This document shows, piece after piece, positions 25,698 to 63,474 of a stretch of DNA of 64,000 bases. The translations under genes were made by a program, and so were the position numbers. The notes beneath the pieces are model-generated. The model was given only the letters and a program-made list of their open reading frames with translations. It was not told where the DNA came from and did no database searches. Position 1 is the stretch's first letter. The number at the start of each line of letters is the position of its first letter. The DNA is from Acanthochromis polyacanthus (taxonomy: Eukaryota > Chordata > Actinopteri > Pomacentridae). The DNA is taken from assembly GCF_021347895.1 (NCBI RefSeq), contig NC_067113.1, forward strand, positions 5,995,489-6,059,488, read 5' to 3'.

Positions 25698-26125
25698 ATG
25701 AAGTACATCATCGGCATCGACGGCGTAACCGATGGAGGGAAAACCAGCCTCACCAACCGCCTGATCAAGAACCTGCCCAACTGCTGCGTGGTCCATCAAG
25801 AGGACTTCTTCAAGCCCCAAGATCAGATTGAAGTTGGTGAAGATGGCTTTAAGCAGTACGATGTCATCACTGCTCTGGACATGGACGCCATGATGAGTAC
25901 GATCTACGCATAGCTGGAAAACCCGGTGAAGTTTGAGAAGTTTCATGGCGTTAATTACACCCTGGACACAGATCGTTCCGAAGTCCGACCACAAGGAGGA
26001 CGGGGAGACACACATCCTCATTGTGGAGGGCTTCCTGCTTCACACCTACAGGCCTTTGATGGACGTGCTAAACCAATGTTACTTTATTTCTGTCCCATAT
26101 AAAGAATGCAAAAAGAGACATATAA
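25698..26125 (+). pseudogene. broken intronless copy of nicotinamide riboside kinase (NMRK-like)
   Basis: NMRK enzymes phosphorylate nicotinamide riboside in NAD synthesis. The sequence reads [20 protein letters not shown] (P-loop GVTDGGKTS), [20 protein letters not shown] and [18 protein letters not shown], then a TAG at 25911-25913 where a Trp codon is expected; after a frameshift it continues [20 protein letters not shown] and [14 protein letters not shown]. It stops there at a short ATATAGCTATACAG tandem repeat. No introns across a span that is multi-exonic in vertebrate NMRK genes points to a retrocopy, though no poly-A tail is visible. Which paralogue (nmrk1 or nmrk2) is unclear; the DFFKPQDQI part looks closer to NMRK2. 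Confidence 0.8.
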
Positions 26126-27420
26126 CTATACAGACATATAGCTATACAGACATATAGCTATCGACATTATGATGTTCCAGACCTTTGCTTTAATACATTT
26201 TCTCAGACTGGACCAGTTTGAATTTTATTTGAATACCCCTGCTCTACTGGATTGCAGTTGTTTTTATTCCAACTTGTCAACAAGTTTGTATAGGTCTCTA
26301 GGGATGTTTTTCAATTTTTGTTCTGAAAATCCGACCTCTCTGTCAGTTTTTTGTCATTCAAAAATTAGTGCTTGATTCAGTCAACAGATAATGTTGTGGG
26401 CTGATCTGGGCCAAAAATGCCAGAGCTGATTTTTTGCCCCAGTCCACCCCTGAACACAGTAAGAATAACTAAATAATGGTAAATCAAATCCTTACACTGG
26501 CATGAATTAAATGACATTTTGGTTTGACTGAAAAACTAGTCTGACTGCAAGCCTGCTTGGTCCAGTGGAAACTGATCCTGCTGGTGAACCTGCTCTGAAT
26601 GTGCTGTTTTGTCCTCGGGGCCAGATAAAGCTGCTGTGGTATATAGTCTGCAGGCATGTCAGACAGAGGCAATATAGTGAGTGCTGCTGACGAGCTTCAG
26701 GGCCGGCAGACCTGAGAAGCAGAGCAGATGATGGGCAGACTGTGATCGTACAGAGCTGAAGGAGAGCAAACAGGCCTATCAGGAGGACAAGGTTTTCAAG
26801 TGTTAAGATAAAGGGAATTCTTGTTTGTTAGACCTTCAATAGCACATAGTAAATAGTGGACATGTTGTGTTAAACATTGTTTTATGCTCAAATACACTTT
26901 TGGTTTATTACAACTTAAATCTTTAAAGTTTAATTGAATTCAACTTTCTTTTTTGTCTTTCTAGGTTTATGTCTGACCATGGACCTATGTTACATCTCCC
27001 ATCTTGCTTCTTCAGCTATCAAATAAAAGGCTAAAACATGGGCTGCTTGACCTCATGGTGTTATACTTACTGTGGCCTCATGTTTGGAGTCTGAAACAGT
27101 GTCTGAAAACAGATCTGATAAAACCAAATCTCACCTGTGCACTGCTACAGAGCTGTCAGGAATTCTTCTTCTTTCTGGACACATGCACGATTTATCATGG
27201 GTGTATTTTCACATGAGATGGAAATGAGTAAATTGGATGCACATGGACACTTACATCAATATCGGTGGACTGTTGGGTCTGATGGTGGCTGAAAAGTGAA
27301 ATAATGAATGCCCTACACAGAGGTAGAGCTGAGGGCTGGCCATGGCAACCTCACACAACCAACACTGAGCAAACCTACAACACAAATGTACTCATAGAAC
27401 TGGAGTTACACCCACAAACT
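26126..27420. other. intergenic, nothing firm
   Basis: A short tandem of ACATATAGCTATACAG (26,120-26,160) borders the retrocopy. The remainder is unassigned. Confidence 0.4.
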
Positions 27421-27424
27421 ACTA

Positions 27425-27610
27425 ATAGTGCATCTCAACAAATTAGAATATCATTTAAAAAAAATTATGTTAATTCAGAAAGTGACCATTAAACAATATT
27501 TAATTTCCAGATTAAGTAAATTACTATTTATAATAATAATAATAATGGTTACATTTATATAGCGCTTTTCAAGACAAGCATATTGTCTATCTCTCAGTCT
27601 CGTTCAGCAA
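27425..27610. repeat. Tc1 end fragment and SINE/LINE tail-like repeat
   Basis: GTGCATCTCAACAAATTAGA at about 27,429 is a common Tc1/mariner terminal sequence. At 27,530-27,580 an (AAT)n tract is followed by TTTATATAGCGCTTTTCAAG, a common fish retroelement tail. Confidence 0.55.
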
Positions 27611-27958
27611 ACACAAATACAATTATTGAACAGACTGCTGACTTGAGGCCCACACCCTGCTTTTTGGAGACACTGTGCCACCTCACTGTGAGTTTCAGCT
27701 TCAGCCTAGTCGCTCCTATGAAATCTGTCTAGCCCTAACACTGGTCCAAAGTGGCAGAACCACAGAGTGCTTAAGGTACTGTGGTATCGTGGTACCTGCA
27801 GAGCTTTGGACTTTGGTAGAGCTGTTTGTAGGAACAATTTGTTTGCAGCTAGGTGCAACTTCTTGAAGTCTTGTCATAAATGGGTTGCAAGATTCGGCTG
27901 CCTGTCAACGTTCCAAATTGGACTTTTTACAGATTAACAAATGATACGGTATGTTAAT

Positions 27959-29948
27959 CAGTGAACTTCAAATGGTAGGTGTATATATACTTCTTTTTCC
28001 AGAACTAACTGTAAAGGCCATATATATCATGGCAGTCTTGAGTTTCCAATGACTCTAATAACTCTAAATTTTCTATAATGGAATTATTTAAATGCAAGTA
28101 TCTTTGTCAACAAAAGCAATCGTGCACTTTGGTTCTTTCACAGATTTATTATAGGTCTTCTGGAAATATGACAAAATCTGCGTTGTCAAAAATGTACATT
28201 ACGCAATTCTGATATTTGACTAAATGCTGCTCAGATGTTTTCACCACAATGAGGCACTTTTGGTAGCCATCCATAAGCTTCTGGTTGTATCTTTGACCAC
28301 TCCTCTTGACAGAATTGGTGCAGTTCAACTACATGAGTTGGCTTTCTGACAAAGACTTTTGGTTTTTCTTAGTCCACAGGTTCTTGCTGGGGTTTAAATC
28401 AGGATGGTGAGGAGGCCCATCTAAAACCTTAATTCTAGCTTAATTTAGTCATTTCTTTACCATTTTCGATGCGTATGTGGGGTAATTAGCTTGTTGGAGC
28501 ACTCAACTATGTCCAGGACCCAACTTTCTAGCCAGAGGCGAATGTTTTTAGGTTTTAAGCTTTTAGGTTTCTAGGCCATATTTTGCGTAAAGAACCAGTT
28601 GCATTGGGCACCAAAACAGCTCCAAAGCATAATACTACCACCACCGTGCTTGATGAACGGTATGGTGGCCTTGAGGTTAAAGGCCTCATCTTCCTTCCTC
28701 CAAACATATTTCCAGTCATTGCAGCCAAATAGCAAAATATTCGTTTCTTCTGACAACAGAGCTTTTCTTCAGAAGGCGTTTTCTTTGTCCGTGTGGACAG
28801 TTAAACACTTCAGTGGAACTTTAAGATGCCATTTCAGGAGAAAGGCCTTTCTTCTTGCATGGCAACCTCTCAGCCCATGGCAATGTAAAACACACTTTGC
28901 TGTCAACATGAACATCTGCATTTCAGCAACTTCTAATTCATTGCAGATCTGCTTTCTGGTGATTCGTTGACTCTTGACCATCCTGATCAATTCTCTCAGC
29001 TATAGGTGATAATTTGTGTTTTCTTCCTGACTGGGACAGTAATAAAACTGTACCATGAATTTTATACTTTAAACTTTTTGTTTGCACAGATGATTTTGGG
29101 ATCTTAAGTGTCTTGGAACTGGCTCCTAGAGACTTTCCTATTGTAGTGTTTGAGGCTAATGAGTGTATCAGATGGCTCCTACTTAAATAAGTTCAGAGAT
29201 GTCAGCAGTTGTATTCATTTGGAATCACTCACACTTTGAGAGACCATGACACTTAGAAAAGATCAACAGCATTCTACATCACCAAAACTAACAAATGAAC
29301 GTGCTGTATGTATGTTCTTGACCCTGCAGATTTTGTCATATTTCCAGGAGACCTATAATAAACTTTTGAAAGAATGAAAATACATGATTACTCCACCAAG
29401 GAACGCGGCAGACTTAAATGACGATCATCGTATGTTTGTTTGTCTGTCTGTGTGTCTGTTAGCAACATTACTCAAAAACGGATTAGGATGAAATGTTAAG
29501 AGAAGGTCAGAAATGACAAAAGTACCAAGTGATTAGATTTTGGCAGTGATGCAGCTCATAGTCTGTATCCATGGATTTGTTAAAGATTTCTGTATCTTTG
29601 CGAGATAGCAGCATGGCGTCACTATAATTATGACAAGTAAACGCTACGCCAGCTGCCTGCTGATGATCACAATTGTGATCCTGCTATAAATCCACCGCTG
29701 CCGACTTATCAGGACTTATCAGTCGGAAATCATACAAAGACTGAGCAGCCTTGGCAGAGTACTACACTCTGAGGGTCTTTCTTGTTATTTTTGGTGGCAA
29801 AGATGCATGTGCTTCAATGATTAAATCATAGAAAATTAAGAGTTGTAGAGTCTTTGGAAACTCAAGATTGTCATGTTATATGAACAATATGCTGCCTATA
29901 TAGTAATACAGTACATTACCAGTATACATAAACTTTTGTTTACAACTG
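27959..29948 (-). mobile_element. degenerate Tc1 transposon with long inverted arms
   Basis: Left arm about 27,959-28,200 and right arm split over 29,325-29,395 and 29,800-29,948. Shared inverted segments include ATTTATTATAGGTCT, GGAAATATGACAAAATCTGC and CTTGAGTTTCCAA. The minus strand encodes a degenerate transposase (SEETNILLFGCNDWKYVWRK, then IPFIKHGGGSIMLWSCFGAQ). The right arm is broken by a 400-bp insertion. Confidence 0.8.
29396..29795. mobile_element. element inserted in the right arm of the Tc1 transposon
   Basis: Begins CTCCACCAAGGAACGCGG and ends CCTTGGCAGAG, short inverted ends. The interior (TCATCGTATGTTTGTTTGTC, ACTCAAAAACGGATTAGGAT) looks like a dispersed fish repeat. Class not assigned. 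Confidence 0.5.
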
Positions 29949-32900
29949 TACAAACTCAACACACAGACATGAGATGAATACAGGCTCCATTCTCACTGTA
30001 CTGTATAGCAGAGTACTACCCCAAATAGTACTACTTCAGGATTGCTGGAGGAATGATCTAGAAGCCACCAACTTTCAGATCCATCGTCTGTGATGAATGA
30101 GCTTTGCAGATGCACTGAAACTGCCAACTGCTGTTATGACTGAATTAGTGTTTCTAGAATATCACTTATGCAAATGAAGTCACAATCAACAAACAATGAG
30201 CCTCACATAACCCCGAGTGAATGACCATACCATTACTTTTATTGTATATATACTGGGCTACAATTATAAAAAATAAAGAAAAGGAAAATAATTCAGAGAG
30301 AAAAATTAAAGGTATTTGTGATCCATAAGGTGCAGACCGCAAACCACTGCAGCACAGTATTACAGTATGAGTGAGAAGTTCAATTTCTATACCAATGTCC
30401 CTTAAATATTTGCTGCAGGTTGTGATGGCCCATAATTCCCATACTGATAACAGTTCTTCACTCATTCCGCGCGGCTCCATTCTGCTGGTGTTCTGCTGCT
30501 CGGTGAAGTCACCGTCGACACTCCATGCTGGCTTTGTGAGACCAATACTTTGCTGACAAGGGTTCTCTTCCTCCCCCACTTTCACTGCATTTCAAATAAA
30601 TGTCCGTTCTCTTCCACCTTTGTCAGTCCTTAAAGGAAAAACCCACTTTAAACCAGTTGTAAAACAAGCTGGGGGTTCATTTTCTTGTTTGGTGGCTTGT
30701 ATTTTTTTTTTACACCAATTCCAGTTTTTCCTTGTTGGCATCTGGCTGATAATGCATCCACACTTTAACACGAGTGGGGTTTTGACTTCAAAGTTTTAAC
30801 TTTTCACAGCACAGACTACTGTATTGTTGCTTTTACTTACTTCTACTGTATAAGACCTGAATACATTCACCACATTTGTGCGGTGAGTTTGCTGTGACCG
30901 AGTTCCAGGAGATGCAGAGCTGTGATGCATATGATGGAATCAGGGCTAAAAAGCCACAAGTGTCAAAAGCCTAAAGTCTTGACTGTCATGTTACATAACC
31001 AGAAATACATGTTAGGTTTCCATGTAACTTCACAAGGCTGTAATTTTAACTACAGCAGGAAAACTGCAATGTTTACATGATGAAAGATGATACAGCATCA
31101 TCCACATATAACTAGAGACTAACTGATGCTAAAGGTGCTCTGCTGTGTGCTCTCCTTAATGAGTGAGAACAGGTTTTGTGTGTCAAACTATTACTTTTTT
31201 TGTATATTAATGCCATAAATTTGTTATTACATCCAAATGTCTGATTTTGGTTTTTGCCTTTTGTCTCCCTGAAACACAGAGGAAAAAGTTCCTTCATAGA
31301 AAATCTTTTAGAGAGTTCCTTACCAACTCTATATTTAATAAAACCGCACAAATTTAAATGTTAGACATTACCCTTTCTGTAGATTTTGGGGTAGCTGGGG
31401 ACTGAACTACAGATCTTGGCTCTTTTCACAGCTTGTTTTGCAGGATTCATTTTACGATTAAAAAAAAATGCACATCAGGGCTGGCTCTATTCTTTATGAA
31501 TATCACAGGTCACTGGTTTATCACAGCTCATATGTTTAGCCCGTTTTGTGTTGAAAAGAAGAGTAGTATAATTTACTGACAGTAAAACTGGGCCAGGCAG
31601 ACCATCTATTTGACAAATACGCCTTACTGGAGAACAAGGCACAGATTGTTCTACCTCTTTACAGATGGAATATTTCTTTTTTTTTTTCCCAGAAAGTGAC
31701 AGCCATTCTCAACATCATTATCACTTGCAGACTAGGCAGGTTAAAGACGAGTGCAAACGTTGCGAAAACAAGGGAGAACACTTCATCATGGTCTATGAGT
31801 AATTAAACAGTACAGGGGCTGGTTTGAGTGGATTTTTCCTTTAAGGTTCCAATAAAAGGCTGTGGGAGGGGATCACTTCAATGACCGTCAAAGCAGAGGA
31901 GAATTAAAACAAGTGTCAGTTCTTCATTCGTAGTAGTTTGACTTCATTCATTCATAAAACCCATTTAAGGCAGGATGTCACAACATGACATCCAGACATT
32001 TTTCCCCCAAATTAGAGATTTTTTACAGTGTATTTGTCACATGATACTTTGCAGGCATATTTTGACTTTCCTCCCAAAGCCCCTTATTGTCTTTTTAAAC
32101 AGATTTGTGTAATACCAGCAACTGAAACAGCAGCAAAGCCTGAACCACAAGTGAGTACTTAACATTACGGCATCATATATACAGTTCTTTCAATCGTCTA
32201 TCGTTCGCTCCCTTTCGCACTCTGACATGAGGTAAAGTATGGCGCCCAAGTGCAATGCTCAGTTGTGCTACATGTACAAAAAATAAAATAATTTAAAAAA
32301 AAAGCCAGTAGGAGAAAACAGTCTGCTCTGCTCACCTTCAGCACTTCCACGGACACTTTCCTCCTCAATTTCTCAAGAACAAACAAAACAAGGATCAAAA
32401 ACAAAAGATGATGCCACTTGTGGCTGACAAGATTATTTGTGATCCTTATTTCCCATCAGTCACAGGAAAAAAAATACAGTGGGCATGGCACCATATGAGA
32501 GATTTCACATTCTTTTTTGTTTTTGTTTTTTAAATAATCCCTCCCAAAGTCTTGTGAACAATTAGTGTGTTTAGCTGGAGAAATCTAAATGGCTGTGTGC
32601 GACCACAGACTGAGATGTGGCAAAGGGTGTGACGGCGGGTGGGACATGCGCTCCAATTCTGAAGTCTAACAGAGTCTCTCTAATAACGGGGGAATCTGAA
32701 AGCACAGTCCAGTTTAATAGGTAGACTAGAGGGTCACACACCTGCTTGAGAAATAACAACAGATTGCACTCCGTCTGACAGTGACTGATTGTAGAAAGAT
32801 GTACTGACGTTTGGATGCGTAACTGATTTGACATGAAAGCTGATGAATTTCCAAAATTCATACTTGAGTATTCACTTGGTTAGCTGTGGGACCCAAAATA

Positions 32901-33249
32901 GGAAATGTACAGAACCCAAAGAGAGATCTGGGAGACGAGATTAACACCAGTCCCGGTAACAAATGGAACAATGACAATGAATCATAATTCATGCTTCATT
33001 CCAGTACAATTCCAATCCAGTCTATGCTTCGGCTCATCTCCTCCCACAGAGAAGGCACTGAGATTTGTGTCTCGTGTCTGACTGTAGACATGAGACACAA
33101 ATGACTGTGAGGGAGTGTCAACTTGCTGAAACAGATCTGTTCATCATATACTGTATGTGTGACGCAGATGACACTGCTGTCACAGTAAAAAGACTACAGT
33201 ATGTGTCCCTAAACTGAATTGCAGCCTTGTCCAGAAATGACCACGGAGA
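29949..33249. other. dicer1 downstream flank or extended 3' UTR
   Basis: No gene recognised. Minus-strand AATAAA near 30,240 could end a long dicer1 3' UTR. A 139-codon minus-strand ORF at 30166-30585 has no domain I know and is probably chance. Confidence 0.35.
33063..33102. repeat. 40-nt hairpin downstream of dicer1
   Basis: Arms ATTTGTGTCTCGTGTCT (33063-33079) and AGACATGAGACACAAAT (33086-33102) pair over 17 positions with one non-Watson-Crick pair, loop GACTGT. Too short for a standard animal pre-miRNA; could act as an RNA stem in a long dicer1 3' UTR. Confidence 0.7.
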
Positions 33250-35223
33250 GCACTGTCATTTGAGGTAGAAGCACCTGTGTGTGGGATTATATGACTGTGG
33301 ATTAGATTTCAGATAGCTATACTAACACAGTTTAGAAAGCACACAGGTAAATGTCTCTTCCAACCTTTATTTATGAGGATAGATTTGAAGAGATAAGTCA
33401 AGTAGTTTCCTCTGCCTATTTTTGGTGTATATTTAATGTTTAAGAGTGCAATCTGCTTACCTCTGCAAGCAATGATGCTCATTAAATCAATCAATCAATC
33501 CTCTCTTGTTACCCAGGATTCGAAACTGATGAATTTTACAGCTAATGAATGAAAAGGGAAAAAAAACAGCTAGGCTTATGTGCAGAGTAAACACTTCTTA
33601 TCCCTGCCCCCTAAAATCATTAAGTCTCAACCTCAAGTATGGGAGGGGGAAGAGTCGACGACGCAGCTCTCCTCTACAGCTTGATGGCTGACGAACAGGA
33701 CAACCAAACAGATTTGTTTTTCTTTTTTTTTTAAAAAAAAGGTCAAATAAAGAGGTATTATAGTTACAGTGCAAAAAAGATGAGAAATTCAAGCTTAATA
33801 CAAAAACATAGCACCAAACAAAAAAGAAAAAAATAAAGACAAGAAAATGCATGCAATTAACTGAGGTATTCAAGTGAAAAAAGGGCTTACTGATGAGAAA
33901 AAAAAGACATTTAGCAAGAAGCAAAATTTGTCAGAACAAAAACCACAAAAAAGGCTGGTATCCTTATTCCTAGGAATTGTCTTCAACCTCATAGTGTCAC
34001 ATCTGCTTTAGCTTTGGTAGGTACGGGATGTGAGGAACACTAGTGTGTTGAAATGAAATGGCCTTTTTCACAAAGACTATTTGAAAAGGTTCTGTCTTAC
34101 ACGAGTATCCAATTTGTAGAAAAGTCTGCAGCATATTGAACGTGTGATATGTCTTTCTTTTCTTATATCAAAACTGGATGATTCGCCGTGTGGAAAGACA
34201 TTTAGTGCGCAAGAATGACTAATTTTACTCTATCCATTCTTAGTATCAAAACATGGTAAACCAAATCACCAATATAATGCCATAAACATCTGATCTTGTT
34301 CTCACACACTCTAGATATATTCATAGATGATTCAGAACATTTACAGAAGCCATCCAGTTGTCATGGTTTATACATAAGCTACAAGAACATGCAATCGCAA
34401 GTGCGATTAAAAACTAGTTTAAATTACAGTAACTGGGAATGTTGAAATTCCTATCTGTTTTGCAGGATATGAGGGTTAGCCTTAGCATCTAAGACCAATA
34501 TTATTTATGTATTTTATATTTATATATATATTTATATACTTTGCTACGTATATGATTTTGGTGTCAATGTGACCACACAATTTTCAAAATAACAGACCCT
34601 AATGGAATAAGTGCAAAAATGATCAAGAATACCATTTCAAGACAGATTTCAGACAGAAGTGCCACCAGGGTTTTGCTCCAGTGGTATCTGTTAGCCATGT
34701 CTGCCTTTAGCGTTTTAAAAACCGCTTTAAAACTGACTGGCACTAGTGCACAGGCTGAGAAGTTTTGCTTTTTTTTTTTTCTTCCTACATACTTTGATTT
34801 ACACCTCTGATTGAACTATGTACAATCTAACACTACACAATAAGCTTAAGCCTCATCTCTCACTGACAGAGGTTAAAAACTAAACAAACAAAAAAAACTG
34901 TGAGGAATTGACACTGCGACCTGACGTTTTTTTAAAACACTTTGCTAAACGTTAATAAAGCACTCATGTGATTACACAAAGCAGAGAAGGAAAGTAAAGA
35001 TTGTGTTTGCGCAAAAAAAAGAAAGAAAGAAGGTAAAGGATCCAACGTGAAATCTGTTGTGAGATCAGTCTGCTTCTTTTCTTGTGTCTCCACAGTGTTC
35101 CCTGGCTGCCTTGGTTGTGCTATCACAGGCTGAAAATACAGGGCTAGCAACACGCTGTTTTGTGAAGCTGACGTTGCTTTTGTTTCCATTAGCGTCAATA
35201 GCTTAGGTGCTAATGCTGAGAGC
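33250..35223 (-). promoter_or_regulatory. dicer1: presumed dicer1 3' UTR and downstream flank, end uncertain
   Basis: AT-rich sequence after the stop codon without ORFs or clear repeats. On the minus strand, AATAAA occurs at 33371-33366 followed by GT-rich sequence, giving a possible 1.85-kb UTR; the next AATAAA I see is near 30,240, which would give about 5 kb. A perfect miR-103/107 8-mer (34134-34127) lies in the shorter form. A let-7 8-mer (33268-33261) is included only in a longer form. Confidence 0.4.
34127..34134 (-). promoter_or_regulatory. miR-103/107 8-mer seed match in dicer1 3' UTR
   Basis: The minus strand reads ATGCTGCA, complementary to miR-103/107 positions 2-8 with A opposite position 1. 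Dicer mRNA is a known miR-103/107 target in mammals, so a functional site is plausible. Confidence 0.5.
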
Positions 35224-61715
<26,492 letters not shown>

Positions 61716-62127
61716 GCTTCAAAGAGGTGAAGTTGAGGGGGCTGGGCTCCTCCAGTCGTCCACTTTATCTCATTTCATCCTCCTCTTCTTTTCAGAAGTT
61801 CACTGGCAGGGAAGATGAGTTTTATTCATTAATGCACTACAGATGGAAGTAACAAGAAGAAGTAACAGCTCAGCCACACACAACCACCTGTAGCACATCC
61901 ACCGCTGTGCAAACACTTTTTTCTCCATATGACAGACAGCAACAACATTTACGGCAAAGATGTGTAAGAGTCTTTTGAAGCAACTTTTTTGACCAGATTT
62001 TTTTTTGTGATTGACTTTGACAATGACCAGTTTGTTCAGAGCTGAACTTTAGCCTGTAAGCATGTTTAGAGAATGAGAAAAGAATGTTAACAGCTTGTTA
62101 GGAGCTTGTTTTAGGAAATATACTTAC

Positions 62128-62235
62128 AGGTAACAACTTAGACTTTCTGGATAAGCAGGCAACATTCAATCTGGGCTTCATGATAAAATATATCTTCATC
62201 AACTGACGCTTCCCCACATTTATGAAGAAACAGAC
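62128..62235 (-). other. dicer1: probable non-coding 5' UTR exon of dicer1
   Basis: A pyrimidine-rich tract ending TTTCTTTCGCAG is followed by 108 nt and a strong donor GTAAGTAT. It lies 0.3 kb upstream of the start-codon exon and contains several short upstream ATGs but no long ORF. Its internal-exon structure implies at least one further upstream exon, not found here. Confidence 0.45.
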
Positions 62236-62613
62236 CTGCGAAAGAAAAAATAAAGAACATTGTAGTCATTGTGCATTTTCAGACACAGGACAGGTACAAT
62301 AGTCACATATGAATCTGACTCTACATCAGAAGAGTCATTCAATATAAATACACAATGACAAACATTCAACTTAACTTAGCTGCTACAGAGACTGTCTCTG
62401 TTATCCATAGACTGATTATTATCTGTTATAAAGTCTTATCTCTAACCAAACAGCATATGGCAGGAACCTTCACTGGATCCTTAGACTGCAAAATGAAAAA
62501 CAGAGAGCAAAATAAGAATGGTACAACCAGGTGACAGACGCTGATGGATCTGCACACTAGACCAGGACAAACGTTCCATCGCTGGACTAGTACAAGCTTC
62601 TTTTGGGTATAAC

Positions 62614-63474
62614 CAGGGGTGAAAGAAGTTTTAAATTCTTGCCGGTACTATTACCAAAAACCTCGTCTGCTCTAACTTCATGCATTTTAAAATAGCAAAG
62701 TTAAAATGCAAACAAACAAAAACATATTAATATTTTACTGTAGGCCAATGGAATAGATAGGAATTAATAACACTTGAAAATATGGTAAACTTTTTGCTTT
62801 AATTGAAACACTGATAAACATCCAGAATACAAGGCTGTAAGAACAGACATGAGGTCACGAGCAAACACTCCGAATGGAACTAAACATCAAAACACATCAC
62901 CTAAAATATTTTCTACAGAGACCTAAAGTAGTTATAGTAGTAGCAGTTAGTTTCTGATTTTCTGTGGTAACCCTTCGTCAGTGTCCCTGTCTTTTCCTTT
63001 AATCAAAGAGGGTATTTTCCTCTGCATTATTTGCTTTGACAAAAAAAATCTTGACTGTTCTGTGGTGCTTCTCTCCGTTTTTATTTAACATATGTATCTG
63101 TCTATGATGACCTTTGTAAATCCTGTTGGTAGTTTTTCAGCCAATCACAAGAACGTGTGGAATTTCAGGTGTAATTTACTGCTCATCCCATCCCGGCGCA
63201 AGCGGGGCTTGTTGACGTCTATTGACCAGTTGTGGAAAATGTCCCAGTGCAATAAATCAAGCGCACCTATTTGCTATTGGCTGCTACTGGCCATAACAAT
63301 CGCTGTGTTATGGAAAGTAGATACACATGCGCTCTCACGTACTGCTGAGTGAACGGTCGATAGCAGGCAGCCGTGCGGCGTACCAACACCAGATCTTTTC
63401 TCGGTGCTACGTACCGCCACCAGATCTTTTGCCGGTACGCAGTACCAGACCGTACCAGCTTACTTTCATCCCTG
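62614..63474. mobile_element. non-autonomous hAT-type element upstream of dicer1
   Basis: Terminal inverted repeats CAGGGGTGAAAG (left) and, read inward from the right, CAGGGATGAAAG, flanked by a perfect 8-bp duplication GGTATAAC at 62606-62613 and 63475-63482. The 8-bp duplication and CAGGG termini fit the hAT superfamily. No transposase was recognised. Near the right end a segment containing ACCAGATCTTTT is duplicated. Confidence 0.85.

Noticed and set aside
30166..30585. 139-codon minus-strand ORF downstream of dicer1
   Set aside because: No motif or splice structure I recognise and no supporting neighbour; treated as chance.
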